Shown one piece after another: positions 51,765-61,073 of a DNA stretch of 64,000 nucleotides. Each line of letters starts with the position of its first letter. The first letter of the stretch is position 1. The notes under the pieces were generated by a model, which saw only the letters and a program-made list of their open reading frames with translations, had not been told where the DNA came from and ran no database searches. Position numbers and translations under genes: made by a program. The stretch comes from Dehalogenimonas sp. W. Its GTDB lineage: Bacteria; Chloroflexota; Dehalococcoidia; Dehalococcoidales; Dehalococcoidaceae. Location: positions 496,001-560,000 of the forward strand of contig NZ_CP146612.1 in the NCBI RefSeq assembly GCF_037094495.1. Direction: 5' to 3'.

Positions 51765-54188
51765 TTGCTCTATGCCGAGGTCAGTGTCAATGCACCGGCC
51801 GCCGGCCGGAGTGCCTTCAGCTACCAAATTCCGGCCGGCATGAATGTCCGGCCGGGGCAGGCGGTGCTGGTTCCCTTCGGTCAGAAAATCCTGCAGGGCA
51901 TTGTCATTGAGGTGGCTGAACAGCCACGTTTCGCTGAAACCCGGCCGCTGGACGGCCTTATTCAGCCCCCGATTTGCCTGACACCGCAGCAATTAGCCGC
52001 CGGTCTCTTCATCAGCCGTCACTACCTCGCCCCGCTCTTTGCCTCTCTGGCCTTATGGCTGCCGCCGGGCTTTGAACGACAGGCTGCGGCCGAAATCTGC
52101 CGCACCAGTCAGCCGGCAGACGTTGCCCTCACCCCGCTGGAATCAGCCATTATGGCGGTGCTGCCTGACACCTGTATCGGGCAAAAAGCACTGGAGCAAC
52201 AGTTCGGAGCCGCCAAAACCGGTCCCGCCTTGCGTCATCTGCTGGAACAAGGCCTTATTGACCGCTCATACCACCTGGCTCCCACCCGGATTAAACCCCG
52301 CCTAGAACGGGTCATCATTTTAAATATCAGTGCCGACGCCGCTGCGGATACTGCAGCCGGCCTCACAATCAGAGCCCCCAGACAAGCCGATATTCTATTC
52401 CGACTGGCCAACTCGCGCGGCCGCCTGCCGCTCAGCGAACTGCGACGGGAACTCGGCGACATAACCTCTTCCGTGAACACCCTGAAAAACAAGCGCCTTT
52501 TAAACGTCATTGAGGAAGAAGCGCCGCGAGTGCCGTGCCTGCCGGCCGCCATGGAATTACCCCTGACCCCGGCCTTGACGGCCGCACAACAATCGGCCTT
52601 GACTGCCGTCAACCAGGGACTGGGCACCGCGGTCCCCGGCCGGGCGCCGGTTTTCCTGCTGCACGGCGTTACCGGCTCCGGCAAAACAGAGGTTTATCTG
52701 CACGCCACCGCCCACGCGCTGCAACAAGGACGTCAGGTCATCATCCTGGTGCCGGAGATTGCCCTGACGCACCAGATCGTGGAACGTTTTACCGCCCGCT
52801 TTCCCGGCCGGGTGGCGGTACTCCACAGCCGGTTGTCGCTGGGCGAACGCTTTGACCAGTGGCGCGCCATCGCCGAAGGCGGCCTGGATATCGTCATCGG
52901 CCCCCGAAGTGCCTTGTTTGCACCGGCCGCCCGCCTCGGCCTGATCGTCATGGATGAAGAACACGAATGGGCCTACAAACAACAGGACACCCCGCCGCTG
53001 TACCACACCCGCACCGTCGCCCGCCGCCTGGCGCAGGAATACGGTGCGGCGCTGCTGCTCGGCTCCGCCACGCCGGATGTTGAAAGCTACCACCTGGCGG
53101 TCACCGGCCGCTACCAGTTGCTGGAACTACCGGACCGGCTGACCCCCCACGTCAACACCCCCCTGCCGCCGGTAACGCTGGTGGACCTGCGCCAGGAGTT
53201 GAAAAGCGGCAACCTGTCCATTTTCAGCCGCCGGCTTAAAACAGAAATGACCGCCGCCCTGCGCAACGGCGAACAGATTATACTTTTTTACAACCGCCGC
53301 GGCGGGGCCACCTTTATCCAGTGCCGCGACTGCGGAGAAGTCATCAAGTGCCACAATTGCCGATTGCCGCTGGGTTATCATCCGGTGGAAAACCGGCTGG
53401 TCTGCCATCATTGCAACGCCGGCTACCGGCTGCCCGAAACCTGCCCGGTTTGCCGCAGCCGCCGCATTAAATACCTGGGACTGGGCACCCAAAAGCTGGA
53501 AGAGGAAACCAGGCGGGAGTTCCCGGAGTCCCGTATCCTGCGCTGGGATTCGGACGCCGCCCGGGGCAAAGACGCCGGTTACCGCATTTTTGACGAATTC
53601 CGTTCGGGCAAGGCCGATATCCTCATCGGAACTCAGGTCGTGGCCCGCGGTCTGGACCTGCCGGGCGTCGGCCTGGTCGGCGTCATCAACGCCGATACCG
53701 CTCTGAACCTGCCGGATTTCCGCGCCGGTGAACGCACCTTTCAACTGCTGGCCCAGGTGGCCGGCCGCGCCGGACGCGGTGAATTTGCCGGCCGGGTGGT
53801 CGTCCAGAGTTACCAGCCGGAACATTACGCCGTCGCCGCCGCGGTCGGGCATAATTACGCCGAGTTTTACCAAAAAGAGCTTGATTATCGCCGAATGCTG
53901 GGCTATCCGCCCTTCGGAGAACTGGCGGTCATCACCACCCGGCATGTCCGCGAAGCCGAAAGCCTGCGCCAGGCCCAAAACATCAAACAGAAATTGACCG
54001 GGCAACTTGACGCTCGCGGCCTGACCGGCATTTCCTTCATCGGGCCGGCCCCAGCGTTTGTCCCCCGCCGCCGCGGCTGTTATCGCTTTCAGTTAATCGT
54101 CAAGGGTGCTGAAGTCACCGATTTTCTGAACCGGGCCGGTCTGCCGGCCGGCCTCAGCATTGATGTTGACCCGCTCGGCCTGAGCTGA
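51765..54188 (+). CDS. priA: Primosomal replication protein N' (PriA helicase)
   Basis: 807 residues from a TTG start. An N-terminal DNA-binding domain, a helicase core with LHGVTGSGKTEVYLHA (Walker A), LIVMDEEHEWAYKQ (DEEH), LLGSATPDVESY, then a zinc region with paired CxxC motifs (CRDCGEVIKCHNC; CHHC; CPVC) and RGLDLPGVGLVGVINAD ... QVAGRAGR (motifs V, VI). It reloads the replicative helicase at stalled forks. It is close behind rplS, so a shared transcript is likely. Confidence 0.96.
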   Translation: MLYAEVSVNAPAAGRSAFSYQIPAGMNVRPGQAVLVPFGQKILQGIVIEVAEQPRFAETRPLDGLIQPPICLTPQQLAAGLFISRHYLAPLFASLALWLPPGFERQAAAEICRTSQPADVALTPLESAIMAVLPDTCIGQKALEQQFGAAKTGPALRHLLEQGLIDRSYHLAPTRIKPRLERVIILNISADAAADTAAGLTIRAPRQADILFRLANSRGRLPLSELRRELGDITSSVNTLKNKRLLNVIEEEAPRVPCLPAAMELPLTPALTAAQQSALTAVNQGLGTAVPGRAPVFLLHGVTGSGKTEVYLHATAHALQQGRQVIILVPEIALTHQIVERFTARFPGRVAVLHSRLSLGERFDQWRAIAEGGLDIVIGPRSALFAPAARLGLIVMDEEHEWAYKQQDTPPLYHTRTVARRLAQEYGAALLLGSATPDVESYHLAVTGRYQLLELPDRLTPHVNTPLPPVTLVDLRQELKSGNLSIFSRRLKTEMTAALRNGEQIILFYNRRGGATFIQCRDCGEVIKCHNCRLPLGYHPVENRLVCHHCNAGYRLPETCPVCRSRRIKYLGLGTQKLEEETRREFPESRILRWDSDAARGKDAGYRIFDEFRSGKADILIGTQVVARGLDLPGVGLVGVINADTALNLPDFRAGERTFQLLAQVAGRAGRGEFAGRVVVQSYQPEHYAVAAAVGHNYAEFYQKELDYRRMLGYPPFGELAVITTRHVREAESLRQAQNIKQKLTGQLDARGLTGISFIGPAPAFVPRRRGCYRFQLIVKGAEVTDFLNRAGLPAGLSIDVDPLGLS

Positions 54189-54360
54189 GTCACCTTCCGG
54201 CCGTTTCCTGAGGACAAAAGTATTCAGCAAATATGAATATACATGAGTATACACGAATAAATTTATCCAATTGTGGCTGACGTGTTTTGAAAACCGATAA
54301 TTTATGACTATTGTCCAAATAAGCCCTTGATTATCAATAATTGTATGTTATAATACGGCC

Positions 54361-54777
54361 ATGGTCAGGGTTATTGACTCCAGCGTGCCCGACAACGTAT
54401 CTCCGGTGGAATTCGGAAAGATGCTGCGTCTGCGGCGGCAGGCGATACCGCTGACCCTCCAGGAACTGGCTGAGCGCAGCGGCATTTCCACCTCCCACAT
54501 CGGCCGGATTGAGCGGGGCGAGCGCTTCCCCTCGGCCAAAGTCCTGCTGAAACTGGCCTGTCATCTCCAGTATGATGAAAATGAACTCTTCACCCTGGCT
54601 GGCTACCTGACCTCTGCGGACAGCCCTAATCTTCACAGTGACCTCGCCAAACCGTCGCGGCAGCTTGACCCCCAGGTCGCCCGGGTGCTGGCCGCCGAAA
54701 CCCCGGAAATTCAGCGGGCCGTCATCAGCCTGCTGCCCGCGCTGAAAACCGCCGCCCGGGATATCAACCACCACTAG
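54361..54777 (+). CDS. XRE-family transcription regulator
   Basis: 138 residues: a Cro/CI-type HTH (about 17-75; FGKMLRLRRQAIPLTLQELA, ERSGISTSHIGRIERGERFP) and a C-terminal tail. The ATG is six bases after TATAAT (54349-54354) with TTGATT 16 bases further up, so the mRNA is probably leaderless. It is 17 bases or more before the next gene on the same strand. Its targets are unknown. Confidence 0.88.
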   Translation: MVRVIDSSVPDNVSPVEFGKMLRLRRQAIPLTLQELAERSGISTSHIGRIERGERFPSAKVLLKLACHLQYDENELFTLAGYLTSADSPNLHSDLAKPSRQLDPQVARVLAAETPEIQRAVISLLPALKTAARDINHH

Positions 54778-54824
54778 TTCGGCTCTCTGATTCCTTGCCC
54801 CGCCTTTTTAATGCCTGTATAGTT

Positions 54825-56342
54825 ATGGCGTTGGCCATGACTGAACAAATGTCATCTGAAATAACCGTCGCCGCCTCGCAACGCGCTGTCATCGCCGCCG
54901 TGGCGGAGACGGCTGCTTCCCTGGACATTCCAGCCGCAGTCGTCGGCGGCTTTCTCCGGGATACTGTGCTCGGCCGCCCCTCCGTTGACCTGGACGTGGC
55001 GGTCTTCGGCGACGCCGGCTTAATGACGCAGCGCCTGGCCGAAACACTGAACGGTACCGCCTTTGCCCTGAGCCATGATAACGGCATGTACCGGGTCACC
55101 CTGCCGCCGGGCAGCGCCTTTGACCAGATAGACCTGGGCACGGCTGCCAGCACGCTGGAGGCTGACCTTGGCCGCCGGGACTTCACCGCCAACGCTCTGG
55201 GTGCCCGGCTGACAGATTTTAACGCCGATTCCGGCCGGCTGGCCGTCATGGACACCACCGGCGGACTGGCTGATATCAAGCACCGCTGTCTCCGCGCCGT
55301 CGCGCCGGACGTTTTCCGCCAGGATCCGGCCCGGTTGTTGCGCGGCGTCCGGCTGGCCGCCGAACTCGGATTCACCATTGAGCCGCAGACTGCCGACCTG
55401 CTGCGCGCCGATGCCGGGCTGGCCGCCGGAGTGGCCGGCGAGCGCACCCGGGAGGAACTGCTGCGGCTGTTGGCGCTGCCGGGTGCCGGAGCCAGCGTGA
55501 CCCAACTGGATCGCCTGGGTCTGTTGACGGTCATATTCCCGGAATTAACCCCTTCACGGGGGGTGGAACAACCCAAAGAACACGCCTGGGATGTCTTTAA
55601 CCACCAGTTGCAGACCATCTACGCCCTGGACTGGATCATGGGACAGGGTGACTGGCCCCATGCCGACGATTCCGTCGGGGATCTTATTCCCATGCCGCCG
55701 GAAGTCACCGGCTACTTTAACACTCCCACCGGCCGCGGCGCTGGCCGACTGGCACTTACCCGCCTGGCGGCTCTGCTCCATGATGTAGCCAAGCCGGAGA
55801 CCAAAATCCTGACTGACTCCGGCCGTATCCGCTTTTTCGGCCATGCTCAGAAAGGCGCGGAAGTCGTCCGGCAGATTCTGGAGCGGCTGCGCTTTTCCCA
55901 CCGGGAAACACTGCTGGTAACTGCCATGGTACGGGCCCACCTGCGACCGGTGCAGATGGGGCCGGAGCGGGTCCTGCCGACCCCCCGGGCGGTGTTCCGC
56001 TACCTCAGGGACACAGGAGAGGGCGCCGTCGGCACGCTGTATCTCAGTCTGGCCGACCATCTGGCCGCCCGCGGTCCGGCGCTGGAGCTTGATAACTTTC
56101 GTGAACATGTTACAATAGTGAGCTATATTCTGGCAGAGTTGGAGCGGCAGGCAGTCAAGTCACGGGAAACGCCGCTGATCACCGGGCATGAATTACAACA
56201 ACGCTTCGGCCTTAAGCCGGGGCCGGCCATAGGCCGGGTGCTGGCCGCGACGCGGGAAGCCCAGGCCACCGGGGAGATTCACACTCCGGCAGAGGCCGCC
56301 GAGTTCGTCCGCGAGTTCATCAACCGGCCGGACGACAATTGA
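54825..56342 (+). CDS. CCA-adding / poly(A) polymerase-like nucleotidyltransferase with HD domain
   Basis: About 505 residues if the ATG at 54825 is used; the start is unsure, since an ATG at 54837 and a TTG at 54795 are in frame and none has a strong ribosome site. Head motifs: AAVVGGFLRDTVLGRPSVDLDVAVFGD (GG and DxD metal site), LGRRDFTANALGARL, FRQDPARLLRGVRLAAELGF. An HD domain follows (LAALLHDVAKPETKIL). It may add or repair tRNA CCA ends; class II tRNA nucleotidyltransferase or poly(A) polymerase cannot be told apart by eye. Confidence 0.88.
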   Translation: MALAMTEQMSSEITVAASQRAVIAAVAETAASLDIPAAVVGGFLRDTVLGRPSVDLDVAVFGDAGLMTQRLAETLNGTAFALSHDNGMYRVTLPPGSAFDQIDLGTAASTLEADLGRRDFTANALGARLTDFNADSGRLAVMDTTGGLADIKHRCLRAVAPDVFRQDPARLLRGVRLAAELGFTIEPQTADLLRADAGLAAGVAGERTREELLRLLALPGAGASVTQLDRLGLLTVIFPELTPSRGVEQPKEHAWDVFNHQLQTIYALDWIMGQGDWPHADDSVGDLIPMPPEVTGYFNTPTGRGAGRLALTRLAALLHDVAKPETKILTDSGRIRFFGHAQKGAEVVRQILERLRFSHRETLLVTAMVRAHLRPVQMGPERVLPTPRAVFRYLRDTGEGAVGTLYLSLADHLAARGPALELDNFREHVTIVSYILAELERQAVKSRETPLITGHELQQRFGLKPGPAIGRVLAATREAQATGEIHTPAEAAEFVREFINRPDDN

Positions 56343-56373
56343 GAACAATTTTTTACTGGATTCAGGAACAATA

Positions 56374-57720
56374 ATGAAAAAACATCTACCCAAGCTTATT
56401 ACCATTCTGGCATTGTTCGTGCTGTCGGCGCTCATCGTCCTGCCGGCCGGCAAAGGCCTTCTTTTAGAGAAGCCCATTGAACTGGGACTGGATCTTCAGG
56501 GCGGCATCCATCTGGTCTATGAAGCCGATCTGAGCGGTGTAGCAGACGGGGACAAGGGCGCCACCATGGAAGGCATCATGGGCGTCATCAACAACCGGGT
56601 CAACCCGCTGGGTGTCAGCGAGCCCAACATCTTCGTCCAGGGCGATAACCGCATCGTGGTGGAACTGCCCGGCACGGAACTGTCCGACGCTCAGAAGCAG
56701 CGCATCGGCTCCACCGCGCTGCTGGTCTTCGGTGAAAAAACCGAGAACGAGGACGAGGCTGTCTGGACCAACTCATTGGGCATGTGGAAGCCGGCCACCG
56801 CCGAGATTGACGGTGTGGTTTATGAGCTCACATCCTCCTATTTCAAGGAAAACACCTACGTCAGCACCGACCAGTTCGGCCGCATCCAGATGAACTTTGA
56901 GTGGACTGAAGAAGGGTCCAAGATTTCAGAAATCGTCACTGGGCGACTGGTCGGCAAGAGCCTGGGCATCTTTGAAGGCGATTCCGCTCTTTTGGGCGAT
57001 GACGGTCAGCCCATTGCGCCGACGGTGAACACAGTCATTACCGATTCCGGCATCATCACCGGCCTGTCCACCACCGAAGCCCAGCTGCTGTCCAAGCAGC
57101 TTAACGCCGGCCGCCTGCCGGTATCGCTGGAAGTCATTTATGAAAACACCATCTCGCCGGTACTGGGTGCCGACTTCGTAGACCTGAGCGTGCTGGCCGG
57201 GGTTATCGGCCTGCTGCTGGTCATCATCTTTATGGTCGCTTTCTACCGCCTGCCCGGCGTTATGGCCGGCCTGGCGCTTATTTTCTATGTGGTGCTGGTA
57301 CTGGCGGTCTACAAGATTGTGCCGGTGACCCTGACGCTGGCCGGTATCGGCGGCTTCATCCTGTCCATCGGCATGGCGGTGGACGCCAACGTGCTCATCT
57401 TTGAACGCATGAAGGAAGAACTGCGGGCTAAACGCACCGTGGGCGCGGCCATTGAGTCCGGCTTCTCCCGTGCCTGGAGCGCCATCTGGGACGCTAACGT
57501 GACCACCCTCATCGTCTGCGCCGTACTGTACTGGGTCGGCTCCAGCGTGGCGGCCGGCGCGCCCGTTCAGGGTTTCGCCCTGACGCTGGGCCTCGGCGTC
57601 CTGGCCAGTATGTTCACCGCCATGTTCGTCACCCGCACCTTCCTGCGGTCGCTCATCGGCTCCAGCTACGCCAAAAAACTAAATCTATTCACCACCGAAA
57701 CAGGGGAACAGCATGCCTAA
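56374..57720 (+). CDS. secD: Protein translocase subunit SecD
   Basis: 448 residues, short for SecD but complete. N-terminal span, then IELGLDLQGGIHLVYEAD, the periplasmic domain with INNRVNPLGVSEPNIFVQGDNRIVVELPG, and five C-terminal spans with ISPVLGADFVDLSVLAG, IGMAVDANVLIFERMKEEL and SGFSRAWSAIWDANVTTL. It uses the proton gradient to help late steps of Sec export. It overlaps secF by eight bases. Confidence 0.96.
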   Translation: MKKHLPKLITILALFVLSALIVLPAGKGLLLEKPIELGLDLQGGIHLVYEADLSGVADGDKGATMEGIMGVINNRVNPLGVSEPNIFVQGDNRIVVELPGTELSDAQKQRIGSTALLVFGEKTENEDEAVWTNSLGMWKPATAEIDGVVYELTSSYFKENTYVSTDQFGRIQMNFEWTEEGSKISEIVTGRLVGKSLGIFEGDSALLGDDGQPIAPTVNTVITDSGIITGLSTTEAQLLSKQLNAGRLPVSLEVIYENTISPVLGADFVDLSVLAGVIGLLLVIIFMVAFYRLPGVMAGLALIFYVVLVLAVYKIVPVTLTLAGIGGFILSIGMAVDANVLIFERMKEELRAKRTVGAAIESGFSRAWSAIWDANVTTLIVCAVLYWVGSSVAAGAPVQGFALTLGLGVLASMFTAMFVTRTFLRSLIGSSYAKKLNLFTTETGEQHA

Positions 57721-58615
57721 TATCATCGGTAAAAGAAAACTATTTCTCAGCATTTCCGGGGCACTGATTGCCCTGTCGCTGGTGTTCCTGGCCGTCTTCG
57801 GCTTGCGCGCCGGCATAGACTTCTCCGCCGGTTCCATGCTGACCATCGCCTTTGACACCACCCCGCAGCTATCCGAACTCAACGCTGAACTGGATAACCT
57901 GGGCTACGGCACCGCCATCGTCCAGGAAACCGGCACCGAAGATTTCATGATCCGGCTGCCGGCCATTACCGATGGGGAAAAAAACAGCCTCAAGGCCGGC
58001 CTGACCGCCGCCCTGGGCAACCTGACCGAACGCAGCTTTGAGACGGTTGACCCGGTCATCGCCAGTCAGACATCCCGTGTCGCTCTGATTGCCGTGGCGC
58101 TGGCCGCCCTCGGCATCCTGCTGTACCTGACCTACGCCTTCCGCCGCATGCCCAAGCCGATGCATTACGGAGTGGTAGCCGTGGCCGCGGTGTTGCACGA
58201 TGTGCTGGCAGTGCTGGGCATTTTTGCCCTGCTGGCCGCCATCTTCGGCTTGGAAATTAACCTGGTCTTTATCATCGGCATCCTGGCGGTCATCGGTTAC
58301 AGCGTCAACAACACCGTGGTCATCTTTGACCGCATCCGCGAGAACAAGCTCCGCGGCGTAGCGCCCACCTTTGAAGGCGTAGTCAACCGCAGTGTCGGCG
58401 AAACGCTGATCCGCTCCATCAACACCTCACTGACCACCATCATCGTGGTGCTGGCGCTGATGCTGTTCGTGGGCGCCACCATCCAGAACCTGGCGGTGGT
58501 GATGCTGATCGGCATTATCGTGGGTACTTATGATTCGGTGTTCGTAGCCCCGGCCATTCTGGTCATCTGGGATAACCTGGACCGGCGGCGGCTGGGCGGG
58601 CGGGTCACCGCGTAA
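57713..58615 (+). CDS. secF: Protein translocase subunit SecF
   Basis: 300 residues with six spans: FGLRAGIDFSAGSMLTIAFD near the start, then FETVDPVIASQTSRVALIAVALAALG, VLHDVLAVLGIFALLAAIFG and YSVNNTVVIFDRIRENKLRG ... SVGETLIRSINTSLTTI. It is the partner of SecD and is translated from an overlapping start. A strong terminator follows. Confidence 0.96.
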   Translation: MPNIIGKRKLFLSISGALIALSLVFLAVFGLRAGIDFSAGSMLTIAFDTTPQLSELNAELDNLGYGTAIVQETGTEDFMIRLPAITDGEKNSLKAGLTAALGNLTERSFETVDPVIASQTSRVALIAVALAALGILLYLTYAFRRMPKPMHYGVVAVAAVLHDVLAVLGIFALLAAIFGLEINLVFIIGILAVIGYSVNNTVVIFDRIRENKLRGVAPTFEGVVNRSVGETLIRSINTSLTTIIVVLALMLFVGATIQNLAVVMLIGIIVGTYDSVFVAPAILVIWDNLDRRRLGGRVTA

Positions 58616-58635
58616 AATATCACCGGAAAAAGCTG

Positions 58636-58665
58636 AAGGGCGGTCAAGATGACCGCCCTTTTTTT
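58636..58665 (+). terminator. Terminator of secDF
   Basis: AAGGGCGGTC and GACCGCCCTT pair over 10 bp around AAGAT; T7 follows. It starts 21 bases after the secF stop. Confidence 0.93.
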
Positions 58666-58682
58666 ATGGATAACTGGAGTAA

Positions 58683-58759
58683 TGGCGCGCTTGGCGGGGC
58701 TCGAACCCACGACCTCAGCCTTCGCAGGGCTGCGCTCTATCCATCTGAGCTACAAGCGC
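58683..58759 (-). tRNA. tRNA-Arg (anticodon GCG)
   Basis: 77 nt. Acceptor GCGCTTG pairs with CAAGCGC; D arm AGCTCAGATGGATAGAGC; anticodon loop CTGCGAA; T arm GTGGGTTCGAGCCCCGC-like; CCA encoded. Reads CGC (and CGU if unmodified). Confidence 0.95.
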
Positions 58760-58812
58760 ACGTCGCCTGATAACCAGGTAATCGGGGATGGTTGCCTTAC
58801 TTGGTTATAAAA

Positions 58813-58898
58813 TGGTGCCGAAGGAGAGATTTGAACTCTCACGCCCTTGCGGACACTACGCCCTGAACGTAGCGCGTCTGCCGTTCCGCCACTTCGGC
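58813..58898 (-). tRNA. tRNA-Leu (anticodon CAG)
   Basis: 86 nt with a class II long variable arm. Acceptor GCCGAAG pairs with CTTCGGC; anticodon stem CTACG/CGTAG with loop TTCAGGG; variable arm near TGTCCGCAAGGGCGT; T loop TTCAAAT; CCA encoded. Reads CUG. Confidence 0.95.
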
Positions 58899-58964
58899 TG
58901 GTTTGGACAACAGGCAAGTGTCAATTATACTTAGCTGGGTATATACTGTCAATCGGAGGCGTTG

Positions 58965-60170
58965 ATGCGCGTAATCCTGTTCACCGGCAAGGGCGGCGTC
59001 GGTAAAACCAGTATGGCGGCGGCTACCGCAGTGCGGTGTGCCGAACTGGGCCACCGCACCATGGTGCTGTCCACTGACATCGCCCACAGCCTGTCCGACT
59101 CCCTGGACCTCCAACTCGGCAATGACCCGAAGCAGATTGCCCCCAACCTCTGGGGTCAGGAGATTGAGATCTACCAGACCATGGAGAGTTACTGGGGCAC
59201 CATCCAGCGCTATATCTCGGCCTTAATGGCCTGGCGGGGTATGAGCGGCATCACCGCTGATGAGATGGCGGTCCTGCCGGGTATGGAAGAACTGGCTAAC
59301 CTGCTGTATATCTCCCGCTACAACCGTGAGGGTAATTACGATGTGGTGGTGGTGGACTCCGCCCCGACCGGCGAAACGCTGCGGCTGCTGTCCTTCCCCG
59401 ACATGCTCAACTGGTGGATGAACCGGCTGTTCCCCATCCAGCGCCGGGTGGCCAAAGTGATGCGTCCGGTGGTCGGAGCGGTATCGGATATCCCGCTGCC
59501 GTCCAACTCGGTGATGGACGCCGTGGCCGAACTTTACGCTGAACTGGAGGAAGTCCACAAGCTCCTGATTGACGGCGAGCGGTCATCCATCCGGCTGGTG
59601 GTCAACCCGGAGAAGATGGTCATCAAGGAAGCCCAGCGGACGCTGACCTATCTCAACCTGTTCGGCTACGTCACCGATGCCGTTATCGTCAACCGCATCC
59701 TGCCCGAAGGCCTGAATGACGCCTACTTCCGCACCTGGCAGTCCAGTCAGCTCAAGTACCGGGAGTACATTGACGAGGCCTTCTCACCGCTGCCCCGGCT
59801 CAATATGCCGCTGCTGGATCAGGAAGTGGTCGGCCTGGAGATGCTCCGCCGCATGGCCCGGGCTGCTTACGGCGACGATGACCCGTCGCGCTTCTATTAC
59901 CACGGCGTATCCCAGACGGTGGTAAAAACGGACGAGGGCTACACCCTCAAGCTGAAACTGCCCTTCGCCACTAAAGAGCAGGTGGACCTCAGCCGCAACC
60001 GTGATGAACTCAACCTCAAGGTGGGTCATTACCGCCGCTCGGTTGCCCTGCCCCATGTCCTGAGCCGGCTCAGAGTCACCGGCGCGGCCATGGAAGGCAG
60101 TGAACTGCACATCCGCTTTCACGACGATAACCCGCCGCCGCCGGTCAAAGACCGGAAGAATCACAAGTAA
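58965..60170 (+). CDS. ArsA/GET3-family ATPase with C-terminal HSP20-like domain
   Basis: 401 residues from the ATG at 58965 (GGAGG five bases upstream). VILFTGKGGVGKTSMAAATA is the deviant Walker A; LSTDIAHSLSD (switch I) and VVVVDSAPTGETLRLL (switch II) are family motifs. The last 80 residues (TLKLKLPFATKEQVDLSRNR ... LNLKVGHYRRSVALP) form an ArsA_HSP20-type beta domain. No arsenite-binding Cys triplet or arsB nearby, so it is more likely a GET3-like chaperone or ATPase of unknown role. A 74-residue gene follows after 12 bases. Confidence 0.92.
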   Translation: MRVILFTGKGGVGKTSMAAATAVRCAELGHRTMVLSTDIAHSLSDSLDLQLGNDPKQIAPNLWGQEIEIYQTMESYWGTIQRYISALMAWRGMSGITADEMAVLPGMEELANLLYISRYNREGNYDVVVVDSAPTGETLRLLSFPDMLNWWMNRLFPIQRRVAKVMRPVVGAVSDIPLPSNSVMDAVAELYAELEEVHKLLIDGERSSIRLVVNPEKMVIKEAQRTLTYLNLFGYVTDAVIVNRILPEGLNDAYFRTWQSSQLKYREYIDEAFSPLPRLNMPLLDQEVVGLEMLRRMARAAYGDDDPSRFYYHGVSQTVVKTDEGYTLKLKLPFATKEQVDLSRNRDELNLKVGHYRRSVALPHVLSRLRVTGAAMEGSELHIRFHDDNPPPPVKDRKNHK

Positions 60171-60182
60171 AGGAGAGCTGAA

Positions 60183-60407
60183 ATGAGCGACAATATGTTT
60201 GAATTTGCCTTCAACCCCGGCGAAGAAGTAGTCATCAAGATCAAGGCGCCGGACCTGAAGAACAAGATGGGCGGGGAAACCCTCCAGCACCTGATGGGCG
60301 CCAAAAGGGAAATGCTGCTGGCCCTGCGGAGCCTGCTGGATGATGCCATCGCCCGGACCGATGCCGCCGATTCGCCGGCGGAGAAGACGCATATTGATAT
60401 TGAGTAA
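60183..60407 (+). CDS. Small conserved protein of the arsA-like operon
   Basis: 74 residues, acidic and soluble (FNPGEEVVIKIKAPDLKNKM; ETLQHLMGAKREMLLALRSL). AGGAGAG precedes the ATG. It lies 12 bases after the ArsA-like ATPase and is probably its partner or co-regulated. No recognised domain; a helical C-terminus is likely. Function unknown. Confidence 0.7.
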   Translation: MSDNMFEFAFNPGEEVVIKIKAPDLKNKMGGETLQHLMGAKREMLLALRSLLDDAIARTDAADSPAEKTHIDIE

Positions 60408-61073
60408 ACCGAAGCTGTCCGCCGTCGGCTATCAGCTTTCAGCCGTTGGCTTTCAGCTTCCTGGATTACCCGCTTTCGCGGGTAATGACAACAAACAAAA
60501 TGCCATCCTCGGCGAAGGCCGGGGGTCCACCGGGGCGGGCTTGGCATGCCAAGCCCCTACAAAAAGTTCGGGGGCTATTCTTGTATGATTGCCCCGATCG
60601 CTTCGCGCTTTCACAATGACGGTGAAGGGACGGAATCAGTAATCAGCAGACAGCTGTTAGTAGGCCGTATACCGGGGAGTTGTAGGCAGGAATTGTTTTT
60701 TGTAATTTCAGCCCGGTCTCAATTGAAGGAAACGACTCCAATTTTTTAGCTTTGGCGGCGGACAGCCTCAAACGTGATTAGTTTTCCCTCAAAAATATAA
60801 ATCAATTAAAACAATTCCTTGCTGTGCCGACTGGGACCGGTTTTGCCGGGAATCCGGTGAGAATAGTTAACCGGAAGCGACGGCAGATGAATTTCTTGTC
60901 AGACTGGTGTTCTTTTTTAGAGAACAGTATTTTAGTGCATATTAGTAATTTTGTCAATAAGCCCATGTCTCATTTTCCCGTTTTATTTTCGCCGGGACCG
61001 TTTTGCTCCCGGTTGAAAACCCTCTATACTATACAGAGTAACAAATATTCATACATTTATAACGAATACCGCT
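60408..61073. other. Palindrome-rich spacer without genes
   Basis: 666 bases with no supported coding region. Contains ATTACCCGC-TTTC-GCGGGTAAT (60465-60486) and a 20-base perfect palindrome GGGCTTGGCATGCCAAGCCC (60537-60556), plus short direct repeats of CAGCTTTCAGCCG. These look like dispersed intergenic repeats related to those in 62010-62830. A CTCTATACTATACAGAG palindrome lies near 61020. Confidence 0.6.

Noticed and set aside
53127-54005. 292-codon minus-strand open frame opposite priA
   Set aside because: It is the shadow of a GC-rich real gene; no known motif, no ribosome site, and priA on the other strand is certain.
58965-60407. Arsenic resistance operon
   Set aside because: The ATPase is of GET3/ArsA type but no arsB, arsC, arsR or Cys triplet is present.
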